DNA from: an uncultured Roseovarius sp.
Lineage (GTDB): Bacteria; Pseudomonadota; Alphaproteobacteria; Rhodobacterales; Rhodobacteraceae
Length of the DNA: 64,000 nucleotides
Direction of reading: 5' to 3'
Assembly (NCBI GenBank): GCA_947503145.1
Contig: CANNCP010000001.1
Coordinates: forward strand, 372,001 to 436,000
In this document: piece after piece, positions 62,451 to 64,000 of the stretch
Numbering within the stretch: the first letter of the stretch is position 1
How the letters are laid out: each line of letters begins with the position of its first letter
Position numbers and translations under genes: made by a program
Notes under the pieces: model-generated
Seen by the model: only the letters and a program-made list of their open reading frames with translations
Told to the model about the DNA's origin: nothing
Databases searched by the model: none

Positions 62451-62850
62451 TGCCTGATCCCTTCAACTTGGCCTGTTGCGATACGATGCCGCAACCTTGT
62501 CCCAACTTGATCCCGCATATTTACGCGGTATGCCTCATTTAGGTCTTATTCTTGCCGTGTTTTGGGCGATGTCTCAAGAATTTGCTGAGTTTACCCTTGG
62601 CTATGGCGGTTTTGACCCCTCAACTGGTGCGCGAATGCATCAATCAGGGCTCGCAAAATAAGGCGTAAAAACGCACGAACGCAAGATGTTGTAGATCTCT
62701 TCCAATGCGTCACTAAAGCATTTCGCGAAAGACCCGATGTACAGCCATACGCGAAACGCACCAAACACATATTTGGTGCGCCTGCATTTCGCCATATTTC
62801 AGACGCAGATCTAAGCTGGGCTTTGCTCGGGGCGGGCAGGGATCGTACGC
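62451..62850. other. Intergenic region, no gene; hairpin and repeats
   Basis: About 400 bases contain no convincing gene; a 61-codon plus-strand frame from 62476 lacks a ribosome site. A perfect 9-base stem CGCACCAAA (62757-62765) / TTTGGTGCG (62772-62780) with a 6-base loop lies just before leuD's end, together with AAAGCATTTCGC-type repeats (62714 and 62785). They may terminate or process the leuD transcript, which ends at 62851. Confidence 0.5.
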
Positions 62851-63456
62851 TTAGACCCAGGGGCGTTCGGCGCCGGCGCGGGCCTCAAAGCTGTCGATCA
62901 CGGCGCCTTTTTCAAAGGTGAGGCCAATATCATCCAACCCTTCGAGCAGGCAGTGCTTCTTGAACGGATCGACGTCAAAAGAGATCACCTCGCCGTCGGA
63001 TGTGGTGACGGTCTGCGTCTCCAGATCAATCTCGATCCGCGCATTCGCGCCTTTCTGTGCCTCTGCCATCAGGATATCCACCTGTTCCTGCGGCAGGGCG
63101 ATGGGCAGGATGCCGTTCTTGAAGCAGTTGTTGTGAAAGATGTCGGCAAAGCTGGGAGCGATCACGCAACGGATGCCGAAATCCTTGATCGCCCAGGGCG
63201 CATGTTCACGGCTGGATCCGCAGCCGAAATTGTCCCCGGCAACCAGGATCTGTGCCTCGCGATAGGCGGGCTGGTTCAGCACGAAATCAGGGATTTCCTG
63301 ACCGTCATCATCATAGCGCATCTCGTCGAACAGATTCACACCCAGTCCCGAACGCTTGATCGTCTTGAGAAACTGCTTGGGGATGATCATGTCGGTGTCG
63401 ATATTGATCATCGGCATCGGCGCGGCCACGCCGCTCAGTTTTTCGAATTTTTCCAT
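62851..63456 (-). CDS. leuD: 3-isopropylmalate dehydratase small subunit
   Basis: 201 residues. The swivel-domain signature [20 protein letters not shown] and [44 protein letters not shown] are intact. With LeuC it isomerises 2- to 3-isopropylmalate and, in this pathway, citramalate made by CimA. leuC is not in this window; it probably lies further left or right. The 3' neighbours are non-coding. Confidence 0.96.
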   Translation of the reverse strand: MEKFEKLSGVAAPMPMINIDTDMIIPKQFLKTIKRSGLGVNLFDEMRYDDDGQEIPDFVLNQPAYREAQILVAGDNFGCGSSREHAPWAIKDFGIRCVIAPSFADIFHNNCFKNGILPIALPQEQVDILMAEAQKGANARIEIDLETQTVTTSDGEVISFDVDPFKKHCLLEGLDDIGLTFEKGAVIDSFEARAGAERPWV

Positions 63457-63506
63457 GTCATGTCTCCTGTCGGGCCCGGACGGCCCGGATGATATTGGGG
63501 GCGCGC

Positions 63507-64000
63507 TCAGCCATGCCGCCCGGCGGTGCGCACGAAAAAGGCCAGCACGATCATGCCCAGCCCGTTAAAGACAAGCTCGATGCCCATCAGGATTCCCAGC
63601 AGCGAAGCCGAAGCGGCCTCGAAATTCGTCACGATATACGCCGCCAGCAATAGCGACAGCGCACCCGAAATGAGCATCGGCCAGAAATAGCGCGTCATCT
63701 TCATGCGGTATGCGACGATCAGGCGGATGATCCCGCTGGCCGCCAGAAGCAGCAGAATCAGCAGTGTCAGAGAGATCATGCCACCGAGCGGATTATAAAG
63801 GAACGACAGGCCCAGAAATGCCATCAAGCCGCCCAGCGCGATGGAAAAAACCTTGTTCGCGCGGGTTTCGTCCGCGAATCCGGCGATGATCTGGAACGCG
63901 CCGCTGATCAGGAATAAAAACCCGGTCAGCGTGGTGACAGCCAGCGTGGCCAGCAACGTGTTGCCCAGCGCAAAGACGCCGAACGCGACCGAGATAAGCC
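63507..64000 (-). CDS. HdeD/DUF308-family membrane protein, 5' end outside window
   Basis: At least 164 residues; the frame is open to the window edge ([18 protein letters not shown]). DUF308 hydrophobic repeats are visible: [52 protein letters not shown], and [14 protein letters not shown]. These proteins have three tandem two-span units; HdeD is linked to acid tolerance in E. coli, but the role here is unknown. The stop follows AGRHG. Confidence 0.85.
   Translation of the reverse strand, partial: LISVAFGVFALGNTLLATLAVTTLTGFLFLISGAFQIIAGFADETRANKVFSIALGGLMAFLGLSFLYNPLGGMISLTLLILLLLAASGIIRLIVAYRMKMTRYFWPMLISGALSLLLAAYIVTNFEAASASLLGILMGIELVFNGLGMIVLAFFVRTAGRHG

Noticed and set aside
62476-62661. 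61-codon plus-strand frame (MRYDAATLSQL...)
   Set aside because: No ribosome site, no recognised family, composition like surrounding spacer.
1-64000. CRISPR arrays, rRNA operons, prophage
   Set aside because: No regularly spaced repeats, rRNA sequence or phage structural genes were seen.

Overview
The window looks like chromosomal DNA of a marine Roseobacter-group alphaproteobacterium (Rhodobacteraceae). The evidence is inferential: high GC with ATGA/GTGA gene overlaps, the group-typical intergenic motif CCTCCGGCGGGGATATTT (two copies), a TIGR02300 acidic protein, class I fructose-bisphosphate aldolase, a DmdA-type aminomethyltransferase, an MttB-family methyltransferase, and GC-rich housekeeping genes broken by a few foreign-looking patches.

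Layout. 1-3318: end of an FAD oxidoreductase, a truncated small gene, then thioredoxin-type chaperone CnoX, a LON-substrate-binding-domain protein and a Trm112 protein. 3319-4382: REP-like repeat and a decayed IS481 transposase. 4440-18564: an accessory catabolic locus. On the minus strand is a beta-oxidation-like trio (3-hydroxyacyl-CoA dehydrogenase, ECHDC3-like crotonase without hydratase glutamates, LCAD-like acyl-CoA dehydrogenase). Divergent from it are a LysR regulator, a complete peptide/opine-type ABC importer (with fused ATPases), an FMN 2-hydroxy-acid oxidase, a ThDP enzyme, a transthyretin-like hydrolase with an altered C-terminal signature and a DmdA-like methyltransferase. 18741-22370: cobalamin riboswitch driving a possible leader peptide, BtuFCD-type importer and pseudoazurin. 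22460-24660: AT-rich glycosyltransferase and broken IS630 element at the 3' end of tRNA-Thr.

24805-36864: mostly core genes (uvrB, PLDc_N peptide, zinc-ribbon protein, alkA-type glycosylase, esterase, MFS exporter, cobA, squalene/phytoene-synthase-like protein, cimA, cysS). 36905-40601: degenerate spacer, aminotransferase and MttB-family protein. 40773-47209: DUF4336 protein, two cyclophilins, pgk, periplasmic unknown, fba, FtsB-like. 47227-49717: betA/betI with a palindromic operator between them. 49802-64000: cysteine-synthase-like enzyme, membrane proteins, tRNA-Ala, TIGR02300 protein, metalloprotease, regulators, accA, LysE exporter, zapE, clpS, RsmC-like methyltransferase, SDR, hemF, EEP-family protein, leuD, and an HdeD-like protein cut by the window edge.

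The most promising undescribed system is 4440-18564: its gene content suggests import and breakdown of one unidentified compound carrying a 2-hydroxy or 2-oxo acid, a hydrolysable group and an O-, N- or S-methyl group transferred to tetrahydrofolate. The substrate cannot be deduced from sequence alone. The second is the B12-riboswitch operon, which ends in a copper protein and begins with a possible coupled leader ORF.
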